Both the position numbers and the translations under genes were made by a program. Under the pieces are notes generated by a model that saw only the letters and a list, made by a program, of their open reading frames with translations, was not told where the DNA came from and made no database searches. Shown here in pieces: positions 1 to 12,025 of a stretch of DNA of 64,000 nucleotides (positions within the stretch are counted from its first letter, which is position 1; the number at the start of each line of letters is the position of its first letter). The DNA comes from Rutpela maculata (taxonomy: Eukaryota; Arthropoda; Insecta; Coleoptera; Cerambycidae): NCBI GenBank assembly GCA_936432065.2, contig OW386291.2, positions 12,315,821 through 12,379,820 of the forward strand, in the 5' to 3' direction.

Positions 1-15
1 TGAAATGGTTAATAA

Positions 16-44
16 ATTACTATTACTACTATTACTATTACTAT
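16..44. repeat. ATT/ACT trinucleotide microsatellite
   Basis: Short run of TTA/CTA triplets at the window edge. It may be the 3' tail of a LINE lying outside the window, but nothing here proves that. Confidence 0.6.
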
Positions 45-49
45 GGATA

Positions 50-693
50 TTACTTTTTTCTACTCCCTTATGTAAATTTGCTGTTTTCTGTACAGTCTGT
101 AGAATGGATAAGTAGACAATTCCAGTTAACTGAACGAATATATTTCATATCAGTTCTAGGATGGATATGAAATGAAACCGACCAATCACAATTCGTGTAT
201 TAAGTACATAGACAACTATTCGTTTTAAAATCAAATTAATGCGTAAGCTGTCAAAGTAACTGTCAGTCACAGCGTCCGAAAATAGTAGTTTGTGCAACAA
301 GAGTGGATATGATATCCATATCGCACGATAAAGAAGTTTGAGCACGACGCTGTAGGCGGAGGGACTCAATCTTTCGAGTGCGATATGGATAATTCACTCG
401 AGTTGTACAGTATACTTTTTCTACGACCAGTTTAAAAAAAAACTACAAAATTTATTAAAAATTAATATATTACACAAATACACACTGACAATTACTTTGA
501 CAGCTTACGCACTAACTTGATTTTAAAACGAATGTACTTAATACACGAACTGTGATTGGTCGGTTTCATATCATATCCTCCTAGAGAGTATATGAAATAT
601 ATCCGTTCCGTTAACTAAAATTGCCTAATCCATTCTACAGACTGTACAGAAAAGAGCAAATTTATATAAGGGAGTCGAAAAAGTACTTTTACC
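50..693. mobile_element. Foldback element with about 210-bp inverted arms
   Basis: Positions 57-270 recur in reverse complement at 482-687, for example CTGTACAGTCTGTAGAATGG near 90 against its complement near 635. The arms match well by eye, with scattered substitutions and small indels. The 210-bp centre contains a smaller hairpin built on GATATCCATATCGCAC near 310-330 and its complement near 378-395. No protein motif is seen; small open frames here are consequences of the arms. This is most likely a non-autonomous DNA transposon. No target duplication was recognised. Confidence 0.75.
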
Positions 694-1339
694 TCCGTTG
701 TTAATGGCAACACACAGCCGTCTAAAAAGTCAAACTTTAATGTCATAAAGTGAGTTAAGAAATGTCATGTTTTTCTGATGTTTGAAGAAAAATCTTATTT
801 GTATATTCAGCAGATAACTTTCAAAGAAGCCGTCTGTTCTTTCCCTATATAGTACAGGAAAACTTTACTTTAACTCGAAAAAAAATGTGTGCAGACCTCT
901 ATTATAAGTTCAAAATAGACCAAAGTTCACGGAATGAAAAATTTAGGAGTTTTACGGATCCGCGGGAACCTATATGGGGTGGGGGGAGGGGGTTGAAGAG
1001 GGGTATTATTAATTAAAAAATCTATTTCTCTCTATTTTCTCGGGAAATATGGAATTTACAATAAAAATAGCTCAAATAACAGTTGTTTCTGACAAAATTA
1101 TCTTTAATTTGGTGTTAAATTAATTTTATGGCAGTAATCAACCGAAATACGCACATTTTTCGAAGGGGATTTAAAGGTGCGAATTTTTTTTTAGTTTCTC
1201 TAAAAATAAACGTGATTGGAAAGATTATATGATTCAATTCATTTTTATTATCTAAATACGAATATTAATAGAAAAATAATATAAAAAAATATTGTATATA
1301 AAATATAAATATAAAAAAATTATACAGAAAAAGACGTTA

Positions 1340-1975
1340 CTATTCAATTTCGGAACTGTCGTCTTCATTATCGTCATCAGGTTCAAGCTCTTCTAAATCA
1401 CGTTCATCATCAAAGTTTGCTCGAACAAAATCTATTACGTCATCTACTGCTGCAGTTTGAGCTTCGCAATTACTACATTCAGAGCCTTCGCAAATTTTCA
1501 CATTACAGAACATTTTAAACCTGCTTTCATGCATTTACATTGTAACGTGGAGCAGTTTCCTTTACACCAACATACTACTAAATCTAAAATGTCTTTTGGT
1601 CTAAAGTAGTTTGGACTGGTTGCAGAATATTTATTATTTTTTCCCATCTCCACTCTTCAGGAAACTTTTCATTGCCAAGCCATTTTTGCACCTGATAATA
1701 CGTTCTGTATAAGTGTTGTGCTTCAGCAGCAGCCGTTAGAGGCAATGATTCTAAGTTAGCAGTTTTTCTTTTTTGAAGCGATTGTTGAAACATATGAAAT
1801 CTGTGTTCGTTTAGTGTTATTTTTTTTACATCCATACAGATGCAAAAAAATTCTCTACCCTGCCTCTTTTACTTCATTTAAAAAAGAATTTTCATTATAA
1901 ATAGCAGTTATAGCATCTCGCTCTCGAAGTAAACTTTTTGTAAACAGTGAAACACCCCATACGCCCGTCGTATAT
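1340..1975 (-). pseudogene. XPG/FEN1-like transposon nuclease, C-terminal part (broken)
   Basis: The minus strand reads a region colinear with the C-terminal half of the better-preserved relative at 57943-59436. Shared features are a leucine-proline segment followed by YYQVQKWLG and an E-W-R-W tract (about 1660-1720), then a cysteine cluster (about 1490-1590, with CxxC spacings) and a very acidic tail rich in D and E that ends at 1340. Reading frames change near 1540-1585, and further stops lie upstream of 1835, so it is not functional. The tail cysteines are probably a zinc-binding module, by inference from spacing. Upstream of 1975 the homology stops abruptly and resumes at 4501. Confidence 0.7.
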
Positions 1976-4500
1976 TTATCTCTCTCTTTTGAGTGAGACA
2001 GAAAAATATACAAAGTTGGCCATTTATGTGATCGTCTAGATTTTTAAAAGTAGGACCCAAATTTACGTTGTGATTGTAATTTTGTTTAACCAGATTCTTT
2101 TTATAAAGTTTGATATTACTTGTTTCTATTTACTGATCAAATTTATTTATATTAATTTTGACAACACTTATTTATTAGTTGATTTTACTTTGGTACCTTT
2201 TTATTTGACTGTACTTTATTTAATAATGATTTCCCTGTAATTACCAATTGCATTTGTAATCGATTTATTTTGTTTAAAGAATTATATTTTTATTTAATCT
2301 CACTTATTCCTGAAAAAGTAGAATATTGAAGGAAAACACAGAAAACGTTTTAATACGTTTATTTTAGACAATTGTCATATTCATATGTATCATTGTATTA
2401 TATAATTGTTGGGGCAATTGCCACCGTTTACATGAAAAGGATGAAAGTATTCGTTGGGACAATGATCACATTAATTCGTAGAATAATCAGGTCAGCTACG
2501 TAAACAATAAAATAAATTGTTTACAATGACAATTGTCATTATCCTGAAAGCTTTATAATTGACGTCGACATATGTAAAATTTGACACAGCTTCGGGAAAT
2601 TTCCCAGTCATGATATGAATATAATGATAAAAGGCAATCAACAAAATCCTATTAAATTGCCACGACAACTTGTAGATTTCGATGTTTCGAAGCGTAGAAT
2701 TGTTTGTTGTTGTGGCTAGTTACAATTGCTCTTGGCCGAGATCAATTGATCCCACTTCGTTGTATTGTTGTTAGTTGTATATTCGTAGTATCGATGATAT
2801 AATGAAGTGACAACCAACAAAATCTTGTGTTTGCCTTTCGAAAATCTTCGAAAATAAATTGATAACAAAGAGCTGTGTTCAAATCTTATCATATGTAAAT
2901 GATAACATTGATGAGGTATAAATTACAGAGATGGCAATCAAGAATCCTTAACTGCAAATGCTGAAGAATAATTAACTGCAAAATCTGCAATAACTCATTC
3001 GCGACTGTACTAAATATTATTTACATAGCTGATCGGAGTATTATCATATTAAACAACAATCGTTGTAATAACATTTTAAACCCCAAAGAAAACTTTCCAT
3101 TAATTAAATGACTGAAGATAGTTGCAAATCACAATCGTGAGTTAATTAATTTGAATACTGAAAATCTGAAAATTAATACTAACTTTTATATAAGTAAGCT
3201 ATAATCAAGGTACCACAGTGGAACATAAAGTCGGGTGAAATATCGAGTTGACTTCGCAGGTATATAGAGCCGTAATTTCATGAGATAGAATTTCATTTAA
3301 CGTTGTCATTTTATTAGGTGAATTTGGAAAAATAATCTCATTTTGATGTTTTATTATGATTTTAAGTTAAGACAAAAAATGACAACGGAGAATAAATAGT
3401 TAAGTAAAGTTTATACTTAGGTTCTGATACAAAGCTAGGTTGGTGGAGTCCTCTCCCCCAGGTACTACCATAATCTCGTGTGCGTTCATGTTTTTGAAAC
3501 GTGAACTTCGACGGTGAAGACGTCGATCTTGCAGTCAAAACGCTAGAAAACTTGTCAACTATAACAGCAAACACTCTGTCGTTCAGCGCACAATTTATGT
3601 GCTACGAAGCCACAAATGGTGGTCGCTGGCTGAACTTAAACAAAATATCCACCGGAACAATTGAATGTCTGCAAAGCGTTTACGGCCCACAAGTAATAGT
3701 TGTGTATCTCAGTGTTCTAAAAGAACTACGATGAAATCGCTGACTGAGACACGGGACGTGTATACTCTTTGAGGTCGGTCAAGTAAAGACCATTTTATTC
3801 AATGAAATCGGAACTTTTATAGGCGATATGGTAAAGAAACAAATCTTTATACGCGAGAGTGAGTGGAATAGCTAGCAGTTGGTTCTGCGTGGTTTCTCAT
3901 GAAGGCATCTAGTACTTGAAACCCTTGGCTTATCTAAATTACGCTCTAATAAGAAAATTTCGACCTTAACTATATTATGGATATGATTCTTTATTGATTA
4001 TGTTGTTGACTTTACTTATTTACGTAACGAATTCCTCAGGAGATGCACTGCATGTGAAACTCGGATTTCAACGTCGTTTTAAACTTTAGTAAAATACTGT
4101 ATGAAATATTATATAAAATAATATTTCTGTATTCGAGGGAATTATGAATGAAATCTGTTTAATTATTATCGTAAAATATTCAATTTTGATTTGAATTGTT
4201 TTAAAATACTGAAATATGTAGATTCTATTAAATTAATTTAGAAAATTAATTTGTAAACACACGACCTAGATACGGGGCGTTTCAACAGTTTTATTGTTCC
4301 TTTTTTTCTCTATTGTACTAAGCTCTTGTTGTATCGCAGCCGCTTATCGCGTGAGCTAAAAGTATCCATTTTTTTGTATTATTATACTGTCCTTACAAAT
4401 CTATTGACAAATACAGTTTTGATTTTGTTCTACCAATTTTTGGTTTGTAAAACAGTCTCTATTTTCAGCAGCTAAAGCTATTAGAAGAACAAACAACATC
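1976..4500. other. Non-coding stretch splitting the XPG-like gene; insertion or intron undecided
   Basis: No protein family, LTR or clear terminal repeat is recognised. It interrupts the XPG-like reading on the minus strand between the second acidic motif region (4501) and the post-GCDTTS region (1975). On the minus strand the upstream homology ends beside AGGTAAGA, which resembles a splice donor, so an intron is conceivable; a convincing acceptor near 1975 was not found. Two small overlapping frames at 3362-3734 have no recognisable content. Confidence 0.4.
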
Positions 4501-5109
4501 TTACCTAACTATTGTTGTTGTGAAGTCTTTGAAGTTGCTAATCGCAGTATCAACAATCGATTTGTCGGCATCATTACAAGCTTGATTGACTTTGATGTTA
4601 TTATCAGTAAATGTTTTCATTAAAATTTGAATAAGTTGTTTTTTGTTCTCAGTATGTGACAAAAACTTTTCTTGGCTTATGCTCACTGGAGTGTCGTCTG
4701 ATATAGTGAAGCGAGTCCATCATTTTGATATCAACGTTGCTGTTCATGTCTTTTAATGCTGTTAGGATCGTCGTATCCATAAAAAATAATAAGGCGATTC
4801 ATACTATTTTTTAACATAATTTAGGTAGATTTTTCACACATCACTAAAAGTTTTGCATGTTTGGATGGTCCATTTCATTTTATAGAGCAAAAAAACCCCA
4901 TCAATAACATGCAGTGTAGTATTTCTTTCGGTATGTTCATCTATAGTTTTAAATTCATCGTATTCATGGTATGACTTAACATTTTTTCTCGTGCCTTTTG
5001 CAGTAAAAAGTGATAGTGGACATGGGGCAATTTCATACTTGAAATACTCCATCAGCTCATCTTTTCCTTTGACTTGGTGACAAACCAGCATTCTTTGGTA
5101 CAACATCAA
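4501..5109 (-). pseudogene. XPG/FEN1-like transposon nuclease, middle part (broken)
   Basis: Minus-strand segments 4834-5109 and 4501-4686 align in order with the relative at 57943-59436. The upstream part has the conserved Y-E-I-A-P-x-P-L-S-LF stretch and then VIDGVFLLYK, equivalent to the first acidic motif (VDGG-type) of the nuclease fold. The downstream part has SISQEKFLS and then a D-A-D tract equivalent to the EDDAD motif. Frames between 4690 and 4833 are shifted, although a glycine-tyrosine-aspartate piece (GYDDPNSIK) is still readable there. Role inferred: nuclease of a DNA transposon. It is disrupted and truncated. Confidence 0.7.
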
Positions 5110-5531
5110 GGGATCGATTAGTATTTTTTTATCTTTTATTATGTAATGAGAATTTACAGTGTCCTTACTTTATAACTGCGTTTGATTACAATTAGAGAAA
5201 CAAAAACAACCATCGAAAAATGGCCGCATTTCGGTTAATTATTGCTATAAAACTAATTTAAAAACACCAAATTAAAGATAATTTTGCCAGAAACAACTTT
5301 TATTCGAACTATTTTCTTGTAAACGCCATATTTCCAGAGAAAATAGAGAAAAACTGATTTTTTTATTTAAAAATACCCCTGTTTACTCCCTATAGGTTCC
5401 CGTGGATCCGTAAAAATCTTAAACTTTGTTGTTTCGTGAACTTTGGCTTATTTTAAACTTATAACCAAAGTTTAAAGTCTGCACAAATTTTTTTCGAGTT
5501 ACAGTCATTTTTTTCAAACTTTTCCTGTACT

Positions 5532-6473
5532 AATACTGTTTATCAAAGTCTGGCCACGCTAGTATGTCAACAAGTCAAATTTGACGGCCATGGCAACACC
5601 CGGAAGACACCACTTCATTGGGCAATAGCCGTGAAAGCTTGCATTCTACAAATATTTTCATATTTAGTAAGAAAAAGTTCTATATAGTTCTATATCTTCC
5701 AGCCTCATACGCAAAATCTGCATACAGTGTCAGAAAATTTTTCTTTTGGGTCGGCAATGAGAGCAAGCGAGAGCGAAGCAACTAGGCTATTCTTTTTTAT
5801 CGTATAACACATCCTACTGGTGCCACCTGCTTTCCCCACCACATATGCGTGGGCAACTCTGCTTGCGGAATTTCAATTATTTGTTTCCGTCTTGCACTTG
5901 CAATGTAAAGAATTATTTGACTCACTTTGAAAGTAAAACGGGTTAAATAATTTCAGTTATTAAAGCACGTAATAATATTCCCTATACTGAACAGAGCCAA
6001 CTAGATCCTTCCTTTGAATAAATGGTACTGAAATTTTTAATAGCAATGATGTATGTACGTGTTTTCTTGATAGCGCGTCATTATTTGCTCCCTCTACTAG
6101 AGCACTGGTACACGCCTTTATTGTACGCGGGTCTGTCAAGCCGTTCAAACTATGCCTGCCACCCAAATCCAAAATCTTCCGACACTGTATAACATTTTCT
6201 GTTCTACATAAGCCAAAGAACAAATATAGTTCTTATCAATTTTTTCGTATCTTTTACCAACGAAGAGTTATGTCACTATCTTCATGCCTTGTATGTTCAT
6301 CACAGTTGTCACACATATCTTCGTCTCCTCCACACTCATAGTTCTGTGCACCTCAGATCGTGAGAAAGACATTAACATGGTGGAGCACATTTTCTCTTAA
6401 CACAAGAGCACCGAATAAGTTGAAGAACTGTCTCTGGACCACATGGTAGCATACACATAACAGGAGCAAATGG
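5532..6473. other. Unassigned sequence
   Basis: No recognisable protein, RNA or repeat boundary. A minus-strand frame at 5960-6223 (87 codons) has no motif I recognise and is treated as chance. Confidence 0.5.
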
Positions 6474-7043
6474 TTAGAGCAGCGATTTCGTAAGTCTATC
6501 GTGTCGTTTTTTTTTTTGGCGTAGAACCAGGTCAAACATATTAGGTTCCTTTGAGTATGTCACCGGGCATATGAAATCATATTTTACGACATTTTTTTGT
6601 GGTCTCGAACTTTTTAAATCAATAAAAAGTGAAAAAAATGTATTTATAAAGAAAATTGTTTTTTTTTGTTTCCACCGCCATATCTTTAAAACTATTAAAG
6701 GTACCGAAATTTGTTTTGTGTCAAATTAAAGCACACACTGTAGCGCTTTTACCAATATAAACGGTTTGGGCACAATTCGCACTTTCATTTCTCTAAAAAT
6801 CAAATAAACTAAAAATACATATTTTGTGTATTGAAATCTTCACCAATCGATAAACTTTTTTATTTTTGAAAATATTTGCATACATGCAGCGAAGAAAATA
6901 AAGCCTAATAATCACAAAAGTTTTTGAAACAATATGTTTTTTCCTAAAGTGTACCGTTTGGCAACAGCGATTTTTTTTATCAGCGCTAAACGCGACATTG
7001 GGATGCAATTAATACACCTCGCATGCAGGATTGGTCAGATTAG

Positions 7044-7140
7044 TCGCGTAGAAGTAGCGTTAGTTGAATCTAGATTAATATATGGCATTCTAGGTTGGGG
7101 TGGAGTTGCTTACTGTCATCTAAAAAATTAGATATCATTC
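7044..7140 (+). pseudogene. Fragment of a LINE reverse-transcriptase C-terminal region
   Basis: The plus frame reads VALVESRLIYGILGWGG followed by a lysine-asparagine-leucine tract. This matches the segment after the RT domain in the LINEs at 35253-35753 (ALVQSLLTYGIIGWGAA) and 54052-54261 (ALVESRLSYGIIGWGSA). Only about 30 residues remain. The same fragment is in copy 2 of the 3-kb repeat, so it was captured before the copies dispersed. Its downstream edge is where the palindromic element begins. Confidence 0.75.
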
Positions 7141-7149
7141 ATAAAAGAT

Positions 7150-8585
7150 GTGCCACCCCCTCTCAGGGGGTGGCACTTAATAAATATATATATTTATTGG
7201 AGCTGAAATAGAATCAAATTTTAAGAAGAAAAGGTTCCATGCAATTTTTCACATAAATTGATAGTTTTTAAGTTATAACGACTTGAAAATTGCGATTTTA
7301 GCTTAAAATAAAAGCTTTTAAAAAAGGCTTTCGTCAAGTATCTCGAAAAGTATTACTTTATCGAAAAAATGTTATAGACCAATTACAGAAAGCACCCTAC
7401 AAACTGGGAATTAATTATATTTTTTGTTTATTGATGTAGGATTAATAATTTCGGAAATATTTAAGTTTATATTTGGTATCCAAGGGTTTCGAAATTACCT
7501 TTAAAGTTTAAAATGCATTTTTTTCTAAAGCAAGTGCTTTAAATGAGCAAAAAAGAATTTGAGCATTTAGGTAATGCTACATTTTAACGGAAAACTGTAT
7601 TTGAGATAATTTTTTTAAATTATTGGCTAATTAGAGTAACAAAACGAGTAAAAAATAATTTGAAAGCGCAATTAATTGTCTTCAATTTCCTTTCTTAGCA
7701 TGCATCACAATTTCGGAGATATTTAACATTTAAACTGCATTTTTCGTCTTATGAACATTCGGATGCCATTTGTAAACTCATATCTCCGAAACTATTAAAT
7801 CTATGTAAATAAATAAACAAGCGAAATTCATTATTAGTTTATGAGCTTATTTTTGGTCTCTACACATTTTTGAACAAAACTAATATTTATTGAGATATTT
7901 GGAATAGGAAAAAAAATACGTTTTATCGAAAATACCTTTATAGTTTAAACTGTATTTTTTGTAAAGCAAGTGCTGTATACGAACCAAAAAATTTGAGCAT
8001 CTACGTCATGCTGTATATTAATGAGAAACCGTGTTTGAATTTTTTTTTTTTTAATTACTGGCTAATTACAGTAACAAAATGGCGACGTTGCTATTAAAAT
8101 CATGTGTAGACGGACATTGCTTCGGTCATAACTTTGTTTTTTATGCTACATAAACAAATAAAAAAACAGTTAAGAGCTTAATTAATAACCTATTATTGTA
8201 TCTATTAGTATCCTTGGCGTAGGTGTCACAGTTTCTGAGATATTTAACTCTCACTCTAAATAGTTATCTTACGAACACTTAGATGCCAAATGTAAACTTA
8301 AATATCTCCGAAATTATTAATCCTACATCAATAAACAAAAAATATAATTAATTCCCAGTTTGTACTTTCTGTAATTGATCTATAATATTTTTTCGATAAA
8401 GTTTTTGAGATACTTGACGAAAGCCATTTAAAAATACCTTTTTTTAAGCTAAAATCGTAATTTTGAAGTCGTTATAACTTAAAAACTATTAATTTATGTG
8501 AAAAATTGCATAGAACCAGTTCTTCTTAAAATATGATTGTACTTCATATATTTTTTATGTGCCACCCCCTCAAGGGGGGTGGCAC
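7150..8585. mobile_element. Palindromic non-autonomous element (GGGGGTGGCAC family) inside the 3-kb repeat
   Basis: Both ends are short hairpins, GTGCCACCCCCT paired with AGGGGGTGGCAC, at 7150-7176 and 8559-8585. The flanking 300-400 bp arms are reverse complements; for example, the stretch around CTGGGAATTAATTATATTTT near 7410 returns inverted near 8340. The centre is AT-rich with repeated short motifs about sensing-free text such as TAATATTTATTGAGATATTT and no open frame. Diverged relatives occur at 37564-39004, 46390-47200, 57836-57960 and 59760-59960, so it belongs to an abundant family. Confidence 0.75.
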
Positions 8586-9467
8586 TTAAAAAATATAAAT
8601 AAATTAACAAGCCCCCGCTCAATATAGAAACTTTTCTGTGAAACATTTACTATTATACTGCCAAAAATGAACGAAATCCGTTCAATATGACATTACTTCG
8701 AAGTTTTGCATATTTTTTTACCTCTAGGTACTGTACTACTACCACCTGTCTTTTTATTATTAAAAGGAGACTATTTAATATTTATTATACAATTTCTTAA
8801 TATTAACAACATATGATCAATACTACTGTACAATATATGAAATATTGAACAATAATATTGATCCCCTAGATGCTTTTGATCACTACTGGTTTTGTACCCC
8901 CGGGATCGTCAGATCGTTGCAGTCGGCAGGCTTGCTACAGCCGAGCGCGCAAGAATATGACTTTGGTCCGTTAAAAAAAATCGCTAACTCAATACTATTA
9001 ACGGGACATGAAAAATTTTTGTCCTAAAAACTTTTTTCAACTATTGGCTTCATTTATACGCAGCATGTATATTCATAAATAAACTTTTTTCTCGATTGCC
9101 TAAAATTACGCTACTGAAAATAACAAGTTTGAGTTTCCTATTATTTTACCAACTTAAAAAAAAATAAATCGGGTTCACGTGGGACGTTGTTCGAAGCGCT
9201 ATTGTGTCTACTTTAATCTAAAAAAAAAAGTAGCTTGATAGCACAAATATTTTCAGAGATATAGCGGTGGAGACGTTAAAAAACATATTTCACTAAAAAT
9301 CAGTTTTTTTGAGTTTTTCCGAAATAAAAAAGTTCTCGACCACCGAAAAATGTCGTAAAAAACGATTTCGTGTACACGATTATCTTACTAAAGAATCCCA
9401 CTAAGTCTGGTTTGGTTCTACGCCGGTTTTTTTTTTCTCGAAAACTAAGTGACTTTACTTCCAGATT

Positions 9468-10934
9468 TTACTCTACTAGGTCGTTTTTTAGTTCCCAGCT
9501 GAAGTTTAATGGCGAAGGCAGATTAGGGTAGGGCTGGTCAGCACGGCACCATTCTATGGTTTGGTAACGAGCTCTATCAACATATGGTATCAGTGATGCT
9601 CTTGTTGGTGGCAAGTTTTCTCCTTGAGTTTCCTTTTTTGTGAACATCCACCACCTCAGTTCTCCAATGTCTGATATATTTGTACCAGGAACATAGACTT
9701 GACATATGAACTTTTCTATTAATAGTATATCTGTATCAATAAAATTTTCCAAGCTTCCAAGTTTGCTTACAGCTTTGAGAATGTCATCATCTGCTTTACT
9801 GAAGACTTTCCAAAAGGAGGTTTTCGCTTTCTTTGCCAAAGTCCCTGTGGTGTCACTTCCGGATAATGCATGCAGACTTAATAATGCTGAAGTTTTCTTT
9901 GAGCCCAGGGAATCGGATACTTTGCTGAGATTGATCATTCTTTGATTTTGGCCAACTCTAGCTACAAACATAGTGTTCAGAGGAAGGAACTTATACCACC
10001 ATAAAGTAAGTATGAAGACATCTGTATCAGGTGAGTAAATAAGTAAATATGAAGCTGTGTAGTACCGCGACGACAGGCGAACATGGAATGCAAAATTATT
10101 TTTGTATCTGTCTCCTCATGATTGCTTTTCAGTTCATCTGTTTCAATGCCCATTGAATACTTTGCTGTTTCCCTCTAAGATACAAATGAACACTTGTTTC
10201 TTCCAGTTGCATATTGTATTGCTTTCTCGGACAAGTAAGCTGTTAACTCATCTTTAGTCTTGACATGAGGTAACAATGACTTCATAGATGTGTTTCCAAT
10301 GTACGTTGTATCACTGATCTTATAGTGGACTGGTTGTGTGTTGCCAGTTCTTTTCTTACGAATAGAAGATTTTAGTGGATTTTCTCTGTGTCGAAGACTA
10401 AGTGGGTTTCATCATAACGTGATAGTGTATGTATGTCTCTTGCATGGGCATCTCCAGGATCTGTGCAGTCACTCAAGCGCACTTTCAATATTTCACTATT
10501 AGAGCGTTGGACAGCTAACTTAAGACGCTCCCCACTTTGGTATGTTGCTATGAAATACAGTCTCTCTCTTTGCTTTTCTCCCCTTCATCACAAAAAAAAT
10601 AGCTTTTTTTGTTATATGCGGGTGTTTTAGATCGTAATGTGTATGTTGCCTTGTCACTGCGGGTACTCGCTTCTAAATCATCCGTAGGCTCACAACGCTT
10701 TCCTTTTTCGAAAAGTTTTTTGCTTCTATCCATATTTGTCGTATGAGTCAGTTTTTTGTAACATTCTTTATGCCATTTTGTATCGGAGTCTTGTAGCTGT
10801 TGTACACTTAAATTCCCGATTCGACTACTAATATGCATATACTCCAACCATTCTTCTCTTTGTTTCAAACACTGTTGAAGTTTTTCAACCTTCAATGGAT
10901 TAACAAGAGGTAATTTACTTTTACCTTGACACAA
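9468..10934 (-). pseudogene. XPG/FEN1-like transposon nuclease, second subfamily
   Basis: Read on the minus strand from 10934 to 9468. An N-terminal segment (10548-10934) has a cysteine/histidine pattern including WHKECYKKL, probably zinc-binding. A middle segment follows (about 10020-10400), with NHEETDTKIILHSM near 10085-10125 and SPDTDVFIL near 10025, then HALSGSDTTG near 9845. These three acidic motifs have the order and spacing feel of the XPG-I and H3TH regions of FEN1-like nucleases. The C-terminal part has ELRWWMF and LPPT motifs. One in-frame stop lies near 10165 and frames shift near 10430-10548. The final codons come from the adjoining 3-kb repeat, so the C-terminus is truncated. 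It is a different subfamily from 57943-59436. Confidence 0.7.
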
Positions 10935-12025
10935 AATACAGTGTGTTTGATCTGTTGAGAGTCGGATAGGCTAGGCAATAAATGTATACTAATAAATTTG
11001 TGTTATGTGGTAAAACTGGCGTGTAACTCTTAAATGGTAAAAGATACGAAAAAAATGATAAGAACTAAATTTGTTCTTTGGCCAATGTAGAACAGAAAAT
11101 CTTTTATGCAGATTTTGCATATGAGCACTCTGAAACGAGTTATTCTTGATGTAAAGAATAAATGTCTCGCATGGCGGCCATCTTGGATATATAACGTCAT
11201 AAAAACCAAACAGCGCAATTCTAAGGTAAACACCCGGTACTACACCATTATCTAGCATATAATAAAGAGATTCCACATAGTCGCACCTTCCCTTCATAAA
11301 AAATCCCACGGAATACATTATGCCCCAAGTCTACTACCACGATAACTCGAATTCGAATGTTTGTGGATTATTAAGTGGAAAATCTGTTCCTTGCAATGAT
11401 AAAACATTATCCAGTTATTAATTTGTATTCATTTCTTAGGTTAACAATAGGTATATGAACTTAAACAAAATTAATTTACCGCCCGACAAATTATTAATTT
11501 TGATATTTTGATTATTTTAATATCCATTAAACAGTCTAGTTTGGTATGGCATTCGAATCTTAAATCTTCTTGTATTATTCCGAGTACTTACAATGGAATC
11601 TAAAACTCTTTTATCTGAAAAAGCTTGCGTAAACCAATTACCTAGTGAAAAAGGGACGATATCTGCGATTTACTTTCAAATAAAACGCTTGCCGAGGTTA
11701 TGAAACTTTTAATTTGATTTTTATTATGAAGAAAGTTGTAGATGGAAACTGAGATGAAAACTTAAATTTTCATTTGTTTTTTCCACGCATAAAATCTAAG
11801 ATACCTATAAATATAAAAAGAAAATGTAAAATTTTTTACTCTGTGATACAAATAACTATCCCACACAAAATTATTTTTGTCATATTTTAGAATTAGTCAA
11901 ATTTTCTTATGCAAATTCTACCCTAGGAATTATATAAATCCGCTAGTAAGTAAAGTTATTGTTAACCATTTATCACAAACAAATAATTATAACCAATCTT
12001 TTCAACTTTACGCATATTTAACATA
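10935..12025. other. Unassigned sequence
   Basis: AT-rich, with no recognisable gene or repeat boundary. Overlapping minus-strand frames at 10989-11318 show no motif. Confidence 0.5.

Larger units (their letters stand above)
851..5531. mobile_element. Long-TIR element (AGTACAGGAAAA family), copy 1, enclosing XPG-like nuclease remnants
   Basis: Positions 851-1212 and 5178-5531 are inverted copies of about 360 bp, starting AGTACAGGAAAA and containing the marker ACGGATCCGCGGGAACCTAT near 954-973 (reverse complement near 5393-5412). A second copy of the same TIR family lies at 40738-44693. Between the TIRs, the minus strand carries the middle and C-terminal parts of an XPG/FEN1-like nuclease gene (4501-5109 and 1340-1975), consistent with this being the element's own gene. 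A stretch of 2.5 kb without recognisable coding sequence separates the two parts. No convincing target duplication is visible for this copy. Confidence 0.7.
6474..9478. mobile_element. 3-kb repeat unit, copy 1
   Basis: The whole interval recurs in the same orientation at 36888-39936 with few differences. Both copies begin TTAGAGCAGCGATTTCGTAA and end CCAGATTTTACTCTACTA, and the flanks diverge immediately outside. The ends are weakly inverted relative to each other, sharing GGCGTAGAACC about 40 bp from each end. Immediately outside, copy 1 is flanked by GG on both sides and copy 2 by CA on both sides, which may be 2-bp target duplications. It contains a captured LINE fragment and an internal palindromic element but no long reading frame, so it is probably a non-autonomous DNA transposon. 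Its right end abuts the XPG-like pseudogene at 9468-10934. Confidence 0.8.

Noticed and set aside
3362..3734. Overlapping frames on both strands (70 and 77 codons)
   Set aside because: No recognisable motif, no supporting context; length within chance for the region.
7150..8585. Hairpins GTGCCACCCCCT...AGGGGGTGGCAC as transcription terminators
   Set aside because: They are the paired ends of a palindromic repeat family in a eukaryotic genome, not bacterial terminators.
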